This document shows, piece by piece, positions 44,937 to 55,897 of a DNA stretch of 64,000 nucleotides. Source of the stretch: Fomitopsis serialis (taxonomy: Eukaryota > Basidiomycota > Agaricomycetes > Polyporales > Fomitopsidaceae); contig NW_025954962.1 in NCBI RefSeq assembly GCF_022376445.1, forward strand, positions 1,612,001-1,676,000, written 5' to 3'. Both the position numbers and the translations under genes were made by a program. Numbering within the stretch: the stretch's first letter is position 1; each line of letters opens with the position of its first letter. Under the pieces are notes generated by a model. That model ran no database searches. It was given only the letters and a program-made list of their open reading frames with translations, and was not told the DNA's origin.

Positions 44937-45466
44937 GGTGTTGATGGAGGGCTGGCTGCAGAGAGGCCGGATTTATATGGAGGCCAGCGTGGTGTGAGGA
45001 CGAGGAAATAATCGGGCGAGGGGAAGGTCGAGGCGGATCTAGGTGAAGGGGAAGAAATGGGGACCGGTGTGCGGTGATGCGATGGAGCGCTGGCTCCTTT
45101 TTATCAGATAAGTCGGCTGGTTTGCCGGTTTCTGTTTATCTGATAATCCGACGGCCGCCCGGATCTGGCAACATGATCTAATCTAACTCTGTTTGCGGCC
45201 CCGAGCGCCGAAACGACCAAACATCGACGTAACTCAGTTCGGATGGCTCTCTCCCTGCTGCTTTCAGCGCGCTCTCTCTCCCTGAAGGCCTCCCAATCCC
45301 TATTCGCCTACTCGACTCTGACGGCCTCTGAGGCATGGCACCTTCTCGTGTCGACACATCTGCAGCGGTCGTGCTTTATACGCCCCGCTACGTGTACTGA
45401 GGCGTGCACCCAATCCACAGATCTCCGGACACCCGCTGTGCACGTTGTGACTATCGGCGCGGTACT
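44937..45466. other. Intergenic, transporter promoter
   Basis: 530 bases upstream of the MFS gene and downstream of the lipase stop. It contains the two GATA-type palindromes listed separately; otherwise nothing. Confidence 0.45.
45103..45146. promoter_or_regulatory. Paired ATCWGATAA GATA-factor sites
   Basis: ATCAGATAA at 45103-45111 and ATCTGATAA at 45138-45146, each inside an 11-bp palindrome (TTATCAGATAA, TTATCTGATAA), spaced 35 bp. ATCWGATAA is the known consensus of fungal iron-repressor GATA factors (SreA/SRE/Fep1 group). They lie 167-210 bp upstream of the transporter ATG. Confidence 0.5.
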
Positions 45467-46638
45467 CTACTTCACCTGTTCCAACTCAGCAACCTTGGCA
45501 AGATACTTCTCCTGCCACCCGTCCGCGTGCTTCGACATTATGCGCTCCAGCCAGTACACCCGCCGCACGACCTTCTCCGCGTCCCTTCCGTTATAGTAGT
45601 TGTGCCCTCCTCGCGGGTGGTCCGGCCTGCGTGTCTGGTCCAACGCTTCCTTGTCCACAGTGAAGACACCGTGCTCTCGTTCGGCCGCCGGAACTTGGAA
45701 CAACCGGCCGTGATAGAAGTATAGCGGCGTGCGTGCGAGATGCCTGTAACCCCAGCTGACCGGCGGGAGAGAAGGCACGCCTATTTCACCTCTGTCAGTG
45801 CGGATCGCGAGCGGCGAGAGGCTGCGCAATAGATACCATCATTCAGGCCTTTCACGGAAAGGTCCTTCACAGAAGCTTCGCCATTTGCGGCTTGGTACTG
45901 CGCGAGTAATTGCTGCCAAAACTCAGATAGTGCGGCGTCTCCGAGCCTGGGGCACCCAAAAGTAGCGACCGTCAATTTGGTCCCAGATGGGAGCGGACAT
46001 TGTCCCGCAAGAACGTCGATGGCGAGCAGATAGGCCATGGCGCCTCCCATGCTATGCCCGACGATTGCCACCTCCTGGACGTCATGCTCGTCGAAGCTCT
46101 CCTTGACGCAATCGATCACTTGGTCCTTGCATCCTTCGTACATGGCGTAGAAGCCAGAATGCACGGAGCCGTTCCCAAGAGGGTGTCCTCGCTTTATTGG
46201 ATATATGTCGTAGAGTACCTGCATGATATTGGTCGTGCCTCCAAAGCCGACGACCAGCTGCTTGGCCCCTGGACGATAAATCACGGCGACAGGCACGGAG
46301 GCGACGGTGCCTCGGAAAGCCAACAACAGCTTCGCAGTCCGCAATGCCTCGAACCCTTCAAAGGGGTAGTTGGGCTGCAGAAGCATCTCCAAATTGTCGA
46401 ATAAGAAGTGCGTGTCAGGTATGCTGTTTGCGATGAAAGCGAATTCGCCCAATTCCGTGAGGACAACGTAGAGGGCGGCGGATGCGAGATCCTTCGTCGA
46501 CAGGGTACAGGAAGACCGTGTGGCGCAAAGCCGTGAGATGAGGCGAAAGTTGTCAAACTTCTCGGAAGCATACATTTGCTTCTGGGCTAGAGTGAGCTCC
46601 TCTTCTACTGCGAAGAACGATCGAAATAGCGAGGCCAT
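45467..46638 (-). CDS. Class-3 lipase (alpha/beta hydrolase)
   Basis: Lipase_3-family hydrolase. The start ATG at 46638 (MASLFRSFFAVEEELTLAQK). A long single exon carries VVGFGGTTN (oxyanion-hole region), GSVHSGFYAMYEG, the nucleophile elbow AIVGHSMGGAMAYLLAIDVL, and FGCPRLGDAA with the catalytic aspartate. One short intron near 45784-45835 precedes VPSLPPVSWGYRHL, the histidine-bearing GGHNYYNGRD and the C-terminal helix YWLERIMSKHADGWQEKYLA. Stop at 45467. No signal peptide, so probably intracellular. All catalytic residues present; about 370 residues. Confidence 0.87.
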
Positions 46639-46954
46639 GGCTACCGGATGGCTACCCTGATTGTGGCAATCACATTGGGGTAGTACGAAGGTCGTCAGCT
46701 GCAGCAGCGAAGGCTACACGGCCTCAAATCCACCGGTACGAAATGTGTGGGCGAACCTGAAGGTCGTCCCGGCGTGGATCAGTGCGTAGCCGGTAGTTTA
46801 TCTGTGCGCGTCGTGCCGTTCAAAGACGATGTCGCGCCTGCAGGCAGATCTGCAGAAATCCTGCAGGATGGGCACGTGAGCGGATGTGACATAATCGTCC
46901 CCAAATGGAGTGTGTCTCACTTGCATCAGCGGCGCAAATTAGGGTAAAATTAAT

Positions 46955-47030
46955 CACACCCATGAGGAATTGAACTAGCAACCCTCACATCCACGCCAGC
47001 CACTCCGACCACTCCGCCATTTTGGCTTGA
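46955..47030 (-). pseudogene. tRNA-like relic
   Basis: Read on the minus strand, TGGCGGAGTGGTCGGAGTGG resembles a D arm and GTTCAATTCC a T loop, but the T stem does not pair and no acceptor stem can be formed. Best seen as a decayed or chance tRNA-like sequence. Confidence 0.25.
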
Positions 47031-47699
47031 TTGCCTAGTCAATATACTTGTCTATGATAGTCAACGACTTCCCTGGACATGGCTTACTGCGATAATATAT
47101 CAATATGCACAGCGAAGTCGGGATCAAATCGAGTTTTGTCAGATATGAAAATGGTGTCAGTGCCCAGAAGTTCTTTAGAGATGGTTGAGAGACCGCGAGG
47201 ACGCTCACAGCCCGCGGTCCCCAAGAGCACCTCGGACTTACAGCTCGCAAGGAGGTAGTCACCTGATATTACCGAATAAGGCAGGCGTACCGCACCTACG
47301 GTTCCATCAATGAGTTTCAGACGTGAGCACAGGTGAGCCTGCAGGCAGAACACCGTCTTCGAAATGCAGTTATTCTGATGAAGGATCACAGGCATCCTGC
47401 AGGTGTGACTACTGTCAAAGTGATGGATATCCCACCCGCAGGATGCCTGCGGGAGGATTTCTGGCAGTGTACGCGGTAGGATAACTCACCTAATGACACA
47501 GTCAATCCCACTGAATGGTTATGGCGTGCCGCGGGTATATGTATGGTCTTACATAGTCTGCAATGCAGCGCAGCCGCCTTCTGCTTCAGACAAGGGGCGC
47601 CTGATTCGGACCGGAGGCGGTGCAATTAATGATGGTCATGTCACCGTGGTTTGCGTGCGCAGTGCGCACTCCACAGGAACTTCCACCTACCGTGGCACA

Positions 47700-49090
47700 G
47701 CGACCGTCGTTCAGTTCAAGCAAACAACAGCTGATTGGTAAATGATTCGTCGCCTGCACTCTGGCTGGGTTCTTGATGCGACACATCTTCGAATTCGACG
47801 ACAGGGACTCCTGAGCGACCGGGAAAAGAATTGTCGAAAGTGCCCTCCTCTACCGTTAGCAACTGTAGCAGTGCCCCGGCTTCCTTATGGATGGGGCACG
47901 AATTCGCTGATTCGAGATCCCAACGTCTTGGGGTGGAGGCTGAAGTGAGTGCTCTCGTATTTGCGTCTGACTGGAATACTAACAGCTGATGCTCCCATAT
48001 ACAGGAGCAGGTCTATTCGACTGCACCAAGGTTCACCGTGATGCATCGATGTGCATGTCTCGTCACGATGCCTAAGTACTATCGTAGCAGCTCTGACAGT
48101 GCATCTACTTCATCAGGAACCTGCCAGACTACGGCAGATTACCGTGTTGGGCGGTATTCGATTATCCGGATCCCTGTCATGCCAGGTAAGTACAGTACTT
48201 GCTATTATGATAGTAGCAGCCTAACACTGAGCGCTTATGGTTCTCACTTCACTTAGCCTTCACAGACCTTCACCTCCTTCCAAGATCCGGCGTCCGAAAC
48301 TGCGTTCATTTCACTCAATACACCACGCATTCCTCGAGCCTGTCTGTTTGCTACCACTTGCTGCTGAGCTCGCCACTGTGCAATTGCTTCCGCTGGACAT
48401 GCTGTTGCCTTACAGGACGCGGCGGCGGGTATTGGCTCTGCGGGGGCAAACCGCTGTTATGAAGCGACAATAACAGCAATTAGGACGCCTCGCCAGGTTG
48501 CGAAGATGGTGCGTAGTCCACATGCCGCGGCTGAGGTTCAACTTGCTGACATTTGGTGGCCGCAGCATCCTCTTCTAAAGTTCCGGGTTTGATATTCTGC
48601 ATCTTCCCGAGCGCAGGAGACGTCTCATCGAAAACGTGGACTGTTCATCAATTCGCGCATGTCAATTGGGAGCTGCTCTGTGAGCTGGTATCGGCGTTGT
48701 ACTTTCTGGATGTGCAAGTGCGGGGCGGCGTCCTTCATCCTGAGACCCGGACATACATCGAGGTCGGTCCTTCTACTCCGTCTTACGGCATTCTTCACAC
48801 TCCGTCCCACCTGACAGGAACTCCTCAGAGTCCGGTGATGTACCAGAAGAATGAGTGCGGCCACGGCGCGGGCGTTTCAAGATGGGGGTCTTCTCCTATG
48901 CCTCGTTGCGGCAGGTGCGTTACGCGCAATCTTATGATGGCAAGAGATCCCGAGTCCATATGACATCTGGTTGGCTTCAGAAGGCGAGGATCGAAGTGAG
49001 TCTATTTACATGCCATTTCCGCTTCACTAAGCCTGGAAGCGCCTGGGCGGGCAGGCCCAATCCGCTTCTGCGAATTGGTGGCTGATGGCA
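47700..49090 (+). pseudogene. Decayed multi-exon gene, unidentified
   Basis: Plus-strand sequence with convincing introns: about 47945-48003 (GTGAGT...CTAAC...ACAG), 48186-48257 (GTAAGT...CTAAC...TTAG), and a probable one at 48510-48565. The exons between show open, protein-like stretches (VHLLHQEPARLRQITVLGG, then SQTFTSFQDPASETAFISL, then GHAVALQDAAAGIGSAGANR and YEATITAIRTPRQVAKM). An in-frame TGA (about 48363) and frame conflicts interrupt them, and no start codon or family could be assigned. Either a pseudogene or a young, rapidly evolving gene whose model I cannot rebuild. Confidence 0.35.
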
Positions 49091-49590
49091 TCCAGGTGCA
49101 TTGAATGGATTCAGCGGAAGCTTTCTTCTCGGACGCCACTTGGGCTCGGGGCGGGTCCATGGCGTTGTCTTACAAGCTAACCGCTGTATAGCGAAGAACA
49201 TCTGCTCGGACCGCCGGCCGCTGTCACTGTTCATCAGGTCGTCCAAGGATTGCATGTGGCTCGAAGTATCTGCCGTGAACCCGCAGGTATTGCAAGTCTC
49301 CTCACTGGGATATAGGTCGACGATCTCTCCAGGTAAACGCGCTGAACTCATGCCCTCCACGGTCGATGTTGTGGTGTCCGACGTGCGCACAACCTGCGTC
49401 TGCCTGGCGAGCTCCGTCCGCCACTACAAATCGCTGCTCGCTGAGTGGTCTATCTTCTTGATACCGGATCGCCTTGTCTGTCGAACAACATATCGATAAT
49501 GTGGTACGTAGTATCATTACCGCGATCATACACGGCGTGGTCGTGAAGAGTCGTAGCAGCAACCGATCGAACCCATGGACGATGCCTATC

Positions 49591-50332
49591 CTACACGAAG
49601 GTCCGTGAATCTCGCGCATACCCCGACTTCCTCATTCCCTGTCGCAGCCAGAAGAGCGTCGCGCCCAGCGTGATACAACACAATCCAAACTCTGTCCAGC
49701 CAAGGGCTTCGACCGTGACTGTCTGTCGGCACCTGAGCGCGGGCGGAGGTACACTTAGCCCCATCTTCGAGCGCAGAGCAAGGCGATCCGGGACGAACCG
49801 CGATATGGAGGCGCTTTCGGGGCAATCGCTGCTCACACGAGTGCTGTGCATCAGCCCGGCGCCAGCGCCCTATGAGCGGCAAACGTTTGGTCAGTCGTTC
49901 GGCTTGTTGGCAGCGTGGATGGCCTGCTTACCCATAAAACCGAGGTGAGGAGCAGCCAGATGACTGAGCTGGCGACGTTGGCGAGAAGATGGACGCCGCC
50001 ATCGAGCGCCCAGAGGACGTATGCGCCAGCGAAGAGCACTGTCCATGCAGCCATGAAGCACACTAGGATCAATCTGTTCGGGGCTACGTTCAGCTTTCAG
50101 CACCGAGACCGCGGCGAAGTCGCAATACACACAGGGAATAATACCCCGGGCTAGCCCAGGCATACGTCTGGCCCCCAGCGCTGATGAGGAATGCGGTAAG
50201 GCCGAGTTCCGTCATCGCCGTGAGCGTCATCAAGGTGAATAAATAGGGATGGGAGGAGCCTCGAGGTAGGACGCGGCGCCGTCGCAGCTTTGTAGCGCTT
50301 GGCGGTGGGTACAGTGGTGGGATCGTAGACAT
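49591..50332 (-). CDS. Small four-TM protein, MARVEL-like
   Basis: Predicted integral membrane protein of about 200 residues. The start ATG at 50332 (MSTIPPLYPPPSATKLRRRR). TM1 is TLTAMTELGLTAFLISAG. An intron (about 50089-50148) joins GYYSL to PNRLILVCFMAAWTVLFAGA (TM2); LLANVASSVIWLLLTSVLW is TM3. After a second intron, LGWTEFGLCCITLGATLFWL is TM4 with a short basic tail, stop at 49591. Layout resembles fungal MARVEL-domain proteins; no catalytic motif. The third exon's first part is uncertain. Confidence 0.55.
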
Positions 50333-51024
50333 GTTTGACGAGTCCTGGACGATGGCTGCTGCGATGGAGAGGGGAGGGAGGGGTTGTATACTGCGAGCGC
50401 ACGCATGCTAGGTGCGATAGGCATGTTGGACGACATGCGGCGACCACGCGCCTTGGAGGCGGCGGCGGCGGCGAGGAGGCACGTCATCGGCGTTATCGAA
50501 TATGCCTCATCTTGTTCCCGTTACTCGGGGGTGTAGCGATCTCAATACCTGGCAAGAGCCTTGCTATCATGCTGAAGGATGTAGATGGGCGTGTATATCA
50601 TTGGGCCGGAGCCCGCTGTTGCTGGACAGGCCGAACTGCGCATCGGCGAGCGTGCCCGTTGTAATTGTCCACGTATGGCAACAATACTGTGCAATACCAT
50701 GCTGCATGCCCTAGCTGGAAGTGTTGTCTGTGACGCAGCGAACGAACAAGCAGAGTGCGCGACGGTTTCCTTTTTGGCAGACGTCGGACATGATCGGGCA
50801 GCGGGCGTCACCTGATTTGGGTGATGCCGGCTAACCAAGAATGAGCCGAAGATTACAGCGGCAGCGAAGGCATCGCCCAGTCCCAACCACCGTCCGACCG
50901 TCGACGTCGTCCTCCCATCCCTCCTCGTCGCCGCTGGCAGCGCCCACGCTCTCTCCGCCGTCCTCTCCGCCGGCAGCCCGCTCTCCGTCGCCCCTCCCGT
51001 GATGAACGCCCTTCTGTCCCCGTG
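50333..51024. other. Intergenic, divergent promoters
   Basis: 692 bases between divergent starts. A Ser/Pro-rich frame opening at ATG 50841 runs into a stop at 51002 and may be an N-terminal extension of the RasGEF gene lost by a base slip; not called. Confidence 0.4.
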
Positions 51025-54000
51025 ATGACCGCGAAAAACCGCCAGATCGACCTTCCGCCTATTCCGTCACTCCCTCCCATCCAGATGCCCGACGCGTCCC
51101 AGTTCTCAGCCTCCGCGCATCCCTCTTCCCGCACAAATCCCCAAGCGTCGCGTCGCCACATCTCCTCTCCTCACGTTTCTCAGGACACGTTCATGACTGC
51201 CCAGACGTCTCGAGATTCTCCCGCTACTCCTCCCGCTGCCGACGAGGATTACTACGGTGCCCCATCTCCGACGTTTTCTCAGTCTTCGTCTCTTCGCAAG
51301 TCCATCTCAGTCGACTCATTCGTCAAGGCCAGGCAACAAGGGATATCCCAGTTGACGCGAACTGCGCGTGGTAACACATTGTCTTCGAACCTCGCGCCGC
51401 CCCAAGAGATCCGACAGCGCGTGCATACCCAGTCGGCCTCCGTGTCAGCGGAATCTGCAGCCAGCTCGTCCCGCGTGCCTCTGCGCGAACGCGAGAAGCC
51501 AGCCGTCCCTCCGCTCCCAACCCCTTCGCGAAGTCGCGGGACCAGCGTGAGTACTAATGCTGATGATCGCGAAGGTCCAAAATTCTTCGATGAGTCCGAC
51601 CTCGAGCGCTCTGAGGATTTGTCGCGACGGACCCGGAAAAGTAAGACTATGTCCCGTCAACTCATGCCACCACCGGGCGAACTTGGTCTCCCTTCGCGTC
51701 TGCAGAGCGTGAACTCATCTCCCAGCATCAGCGCATCCCACCCCCCAGCGCCTATCATGCCAGTACGAAGCAGCAGTCTGAGCCACCAATTGGCCAGACA
51801 GCAACAGACCATGTCCGTTGATACCCATATACCCTCGGTGTGTCTGTTGGCAGTCTCGGAGTGCTGTATTGGCTAACAAGCTACTCAGCACCGTCCACAG
51901 ATAACTATTGCGGTTATGGGAGCTGCAGGCTGTGGCAAGTCGACTGTGATACAGAAAGGCCTCAAGGTATATGGCTTATCTGAGCCCGTCGTCGCTACCA
52001 TAGCGCCCGACATGAGCGATAACGATGACCGGCCTGTCACTTGTGCGTTCAATTATCAGATCTGTCATTCAGTGTCATTCAGATTACTTTTCCCTAGGCC
52101 TCGAGCGAACAGGGCGACTCAGCTTCACCTCAAACAGCCAGGAGTATGTGCTGAGAGTAATCGAAGTGGATACATCGAGGCTAGACTTAAACAACACCGG
52201 ATGTGAGGATTGGGAGAAGCCTTCGCTCAAGGGTGTCGTAGTATGCTACGACAGCAGCCGTGAGGATACATTTAGGCACACCGTGACAGGCCTACGTGAG
52301 TTTTGACCTCTTGAAATCTGCATCGTATCTCATATGCAACTAGGTGAATTCGCGCAGCTGAAAATCCCGGTCATCGTACTGGCTTGCAAATCTGAGATGG
52401 AGAAACGGATCGATCCAGCATACGCTACCAGAGTCCTGGAAGAGTTTGATGTCGGCCTGGTGGAAGTATCCGTCGTGAACAGCGTTGGGAAGGAGCGGAT
52501 TCGGGGTGCATTCGAGTGGTTGTTGCGCGCTATTTATCACGAACTGCGTAAGTTGTCGAACCGCTGGACATACCGCACAAGCCTCAGTGATGCACTTCGA
52601 CAGAGGCAGAAATACCTGGATCCGCGCGGAGCGAGCGCGATGGGTACCGCAACCCTGCATCGCCTTCCGTCCTCGGTGCTCTCACAGCTTCCGAGATCTC
52701 TAGAGCGTCTTCCGCCACACCAACAGCTGCCTCTGTTGGCGCCACCCATCTTGTTGCCTCATATCCACAGACACAGCCATATTTATCGCAATCTATGACG
52801 CAGACAGAAACACCTCCGCAATCGCAACCACCTTCTCACATGGGCACCCCTCTACCATCTCACGCCTTCCGCCTTCCGTCTCCCTCCGGCCCTCCTCCTT
52901 CACGAACGCCTACGACGCCCACGTCTCCCTCACGCGCACGTTCTACCAGCGACTTGCTTTCGGAACACGAGAAGTCTAAACGAGAAGAACGAGAACAGTA
53001 TTCCGCGGGGCGGATTGTGGCGCACGGTTCGCCGAACGTACGGAACAGAGGTTCTCTGAATGCTCTGTCGACCGTCGGTGGCTCTGGTGAAGGCGGCAAT
53101 ACCGCTGACGATTCCCATGACGCGTCAAGGGATGTCTCTGTCAAGGAATCGTAAGTCATTTCAGCCATGTTCATGGCTCATAAATCCTGATAGGCGGCTA
53201 CGTTGAATTAGGCGGGCACCCCCGTGGATGGTGTTGGATGAGCTTCTGGACAAGCTCTTATTCATGGCAGTCAGTGACGATGGTAAGACGATGTCGCATT
53301 GATCACCACAGTGACTCATGAGCGTCGCAGATCCATTGTTTGTTTCGCACTTCCTTCTAACGTACCGACGATTTGCAAGCCCTCGCAGTGTGCTCCTGGC
53401 CATGCAGAAACGGATGCGGGCCCTAGACCAGCCCACTGGTGATCCTATGTTTGCATGCTATGCCCAATTGAGGTTCGTCGGGCGTTCGTAGCGATATGCT
53501 GTATACTGATGAAACGCACCGCAGAATTTGTTTGTTGCTAGACAGGTGGATCACAACATACCCAACAGACTTCGCGGTTTCCGGAGCTGCTGGGGCTCTT
53601 CGGGCTCTCATCAAGTTCACCCTGACGAAGACATATCTCCTCCACTATGGCGCGGTTTTCCTCCCGTTCCTCGAGAGTACTCCGACTTTACAGGACCGAG
53701 ACGCGTCGTGGGCACTCAAAGTGGAGGAGGATAGCGACGAGTCATCGCTATTGTCTGAGGAGGCCGAACCAGCGGTTGCCGGCTCGGATTCAAAGAGTCT
53801 GCCGGAATTGCCCACACGCGTGGCTCGACGGCACGGTAGTCAAGCTGTGCCTAGCCAGACCGTGGCAGCACGAGACCGTAAGTCTAGTCTGCCGTTGGCA
53901 GTCACAGCGAAGGCGCTGGGTCTGGGGTCATCAACACCGAGCACCAGCAACCACGAGGGTGCCTCGGATACGCCGAAGCAGCTGCTGAAGAAGCTACAGA

Positions 54001-55054
54001 GCATGAGTGACGAGGTTCTCAAAGCCGACTTCACTCAAATCGCGGAGTCCATCACGAGGGTAGAGGCGCGATACTTTTTGGCAATTGAGGTTAGTCAACT
54101 GATGGACACATCTCCGGGTTTTTGCTGATCTCGTGCTCTGAAGCCGCGGCATTGGTTGCAACATGTCTTGACCCCAGGCAAGAAGGATCCAGAGAAGGAC
54201 CCTATTGCCAAGTACAACCAAATTTCGAATCGGCTTGCTGACTGGTAAGCGAGCTGCTGCGCAAACGGTTCGAAGTGGCGTTGTCCTCACGCATTACTCT
54301 CAGGGTTGTCTCACTGATCTTGTGCCACGACAAGCCGAAGAAGCGCGCCACGCAGATCGAGAAGTTCGTCCAAGTCGCGGAGGTCCTCCGTGTGCAGCAC
54401 AACTACTCTGCCTTGCGTGCCTTCGTCGCTGGTATTAATAGCGCAACTTTCGAGGGTGATATCTCCTTGGAAGTTTTCCAGGCCAGAACGCCGGACCAGT
54501 GGAAGAAGTTCCAGTCCTATGATCACCTTCTGCAGTCCGTGCGCTCCCATCAGAAGTACCGGATGGCACTGCGGAATTCAAAAGGCGCATGCATTCCTGC
54601 ACTGTGAGTAAAATTGGCGACGTTCCGCTATCGTGACTGACGACGCACTTAGAGAGATCCACCTGTCCGACTTGATCCGTGCTGACGAAGGCAACCCCGA
54701 CTATCAAGACGATGATCCCACCAAGATACATTGGGCCAAGTTCAACATGATGGCGCGGTTTGTCGACGTCATCACCCAATGTCAGGAGGGTTGCCGTGCG
54801 TCAGAGCAATTCCGCGATGTTGAGAAGCTCAAGACGCAGGAACCATGGTATCTGCGATTTGAGAGCGATGCCGTGCTCATGGGCATAGAGGTTTGTCTGC
54901 AACGCTCTTCAAGTATGCGTATAGTTGACCGCTATTTATATTACAGATGCAACGTTCACGGATAGCACCACCTGACGCGGACGGGTACGACGAATTCGGT
55001 CAGCCACATCAGTCCAAGGATGCAGCCGTCATTCGCAAGATCTTCTTCTGGTGA
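51025..55054 (+). CDS. RasGEF with N-terminal GTPase-like domain
   Basis: A Cdc25-type Ras guanine-nucleotide exchange factor. The start ATG at 51025 (MTAKNRQIDLPPIPSLPPIQ), then about 280 disordered Ser/Pro residues. Next is a Ras-like fold: P-loop ITIAVMGAAGCGKSTVIQ, LKGVVVCYDSSREDTFRHTV, then VIVLACKSEMEKR in place of NKxD. A second Ser/Pro linker follows. The RasGEF-N region starts PWMVLDELLDKLLFMAVSDD and includes FVSHFLLTYRRFASPRSVLL. The catalytic CDC25 domain spans PRHWLQHVLTPGKKDP-ISNRLADW, SLILCHDKPKKRATQIEKFV, VLRVQHNYSALRAFVAGIN and KIHWAKFNMMARFVDVITQC, ending QEPWYLRFESDAVL. The tail is SKDAAVIRKIFFW, stop TGA at 55052-55054. About ten introns, all in phase. Confidence 0.85.
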
Positions 55055-55897
55055 TTTGCTTTGTTGTTGCTCGCATACCATCACGACTCTACTACCCGCC
55101 AGTCCCTGATTGCTCTGCTCGCACATTATATATATTGTACTTACGTGGATCTGTACTCACAACTGTTGGAAGATGCTATGTTCCTACGTACATAGTGTTC
55201 TCATTGCCATTGACTTCTGTGCTGATGATCTGTATTGTGCTGGTCTTTAAAGTCGAAGCTTTCCCTATGCATGACTTGTGCGCCCGAACTTAACCTTGGA
55301 CACGGAGGATAAATGCTCGCGAGCAGCTGTGTCTCTGTTGAACGTATGTTGACTGAGACTCACTGAATGGGGACAGCGCACTTCTTTCGATCTATCCGCG
55401 CGAAACGACCCATAGTTTGATTCGTTGCGCACTCCAGTTTCCAGCAATTAGGCAGCTGAAAACACATCTGTCTGCTATGTACATAAGTTGAAGAAGTCGT
55501 GCCAGTCACAGGTTCGTCCAAAACTCGTCCGCTTCGAGTGGCCAACTGAGACAGTCCGAAAATGCCATTCGCGCTCTGTATCTGATTTGCGATCACGCTG
55601 GCCAGAAATCCTACGTCGGTCGTTACAGAACAAAGACAGTCGTCGGCATATGCTATGTGTCACTCAGGTTTGTACACGAACTGCCACATTGCCAAAAGCG
55701 CAACGCTGGAGTCGACAACACTGACGATCACCGATTCACCCAGCCCGATCCACTGTGATCGCTCGATTGATCCGTCTGCACGTGGATGTGACATTGAAAT
55801 CTCAGATCCATGAAAATTCATGCGCACGCAGCAGCCGGCGCTTACTCTGGTCGCACTTCTTGCACCTCTCTACCTCGATTGTCTACGAAGGAGCGCC
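55055..55897. other. Intergenic, no gene seen
   Basis: 843 bases between two plus-strand genes; AT-richer. Small frames on both strands lack motifs. DRS1 promoter expected at the right end. Confidence 0.4.

Larger units (their letters stand above)
46639..49590. other. Gene-poor 2.95-kb region with relics
   Basis: The longest stretch of the window without a confident gene. It holds a tRNA-like relic (about 46955-47030) and plus-strand gene debris with good intron signals (about 47700-49090), both listed separately. Several CCTGCAGG-type palindromes occur at 46858, 47340 and 47395. No terminal repeats bounding the region were found. Confidence 0.45.

Noticed and set aside
46858..46869. ATCCTGCAGGAT and other CCTGCAGG palindromes
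   Set aside because: Isolated palindromes without consistent spacing or flanking duplication.
47391..47447. Perfect 10-bp inverted repeat GGCATCCTGC / GCAGGATGCC with 37-bp spacer
   Set aside because: Short enough to occur by chance; not linked to a gene end or element border.
47880..47948. WW-domain-like string LPYGWG...LGWRLK
   Set aside because: Lacks the second tryptophan-proline pattern and the middle of the domain.
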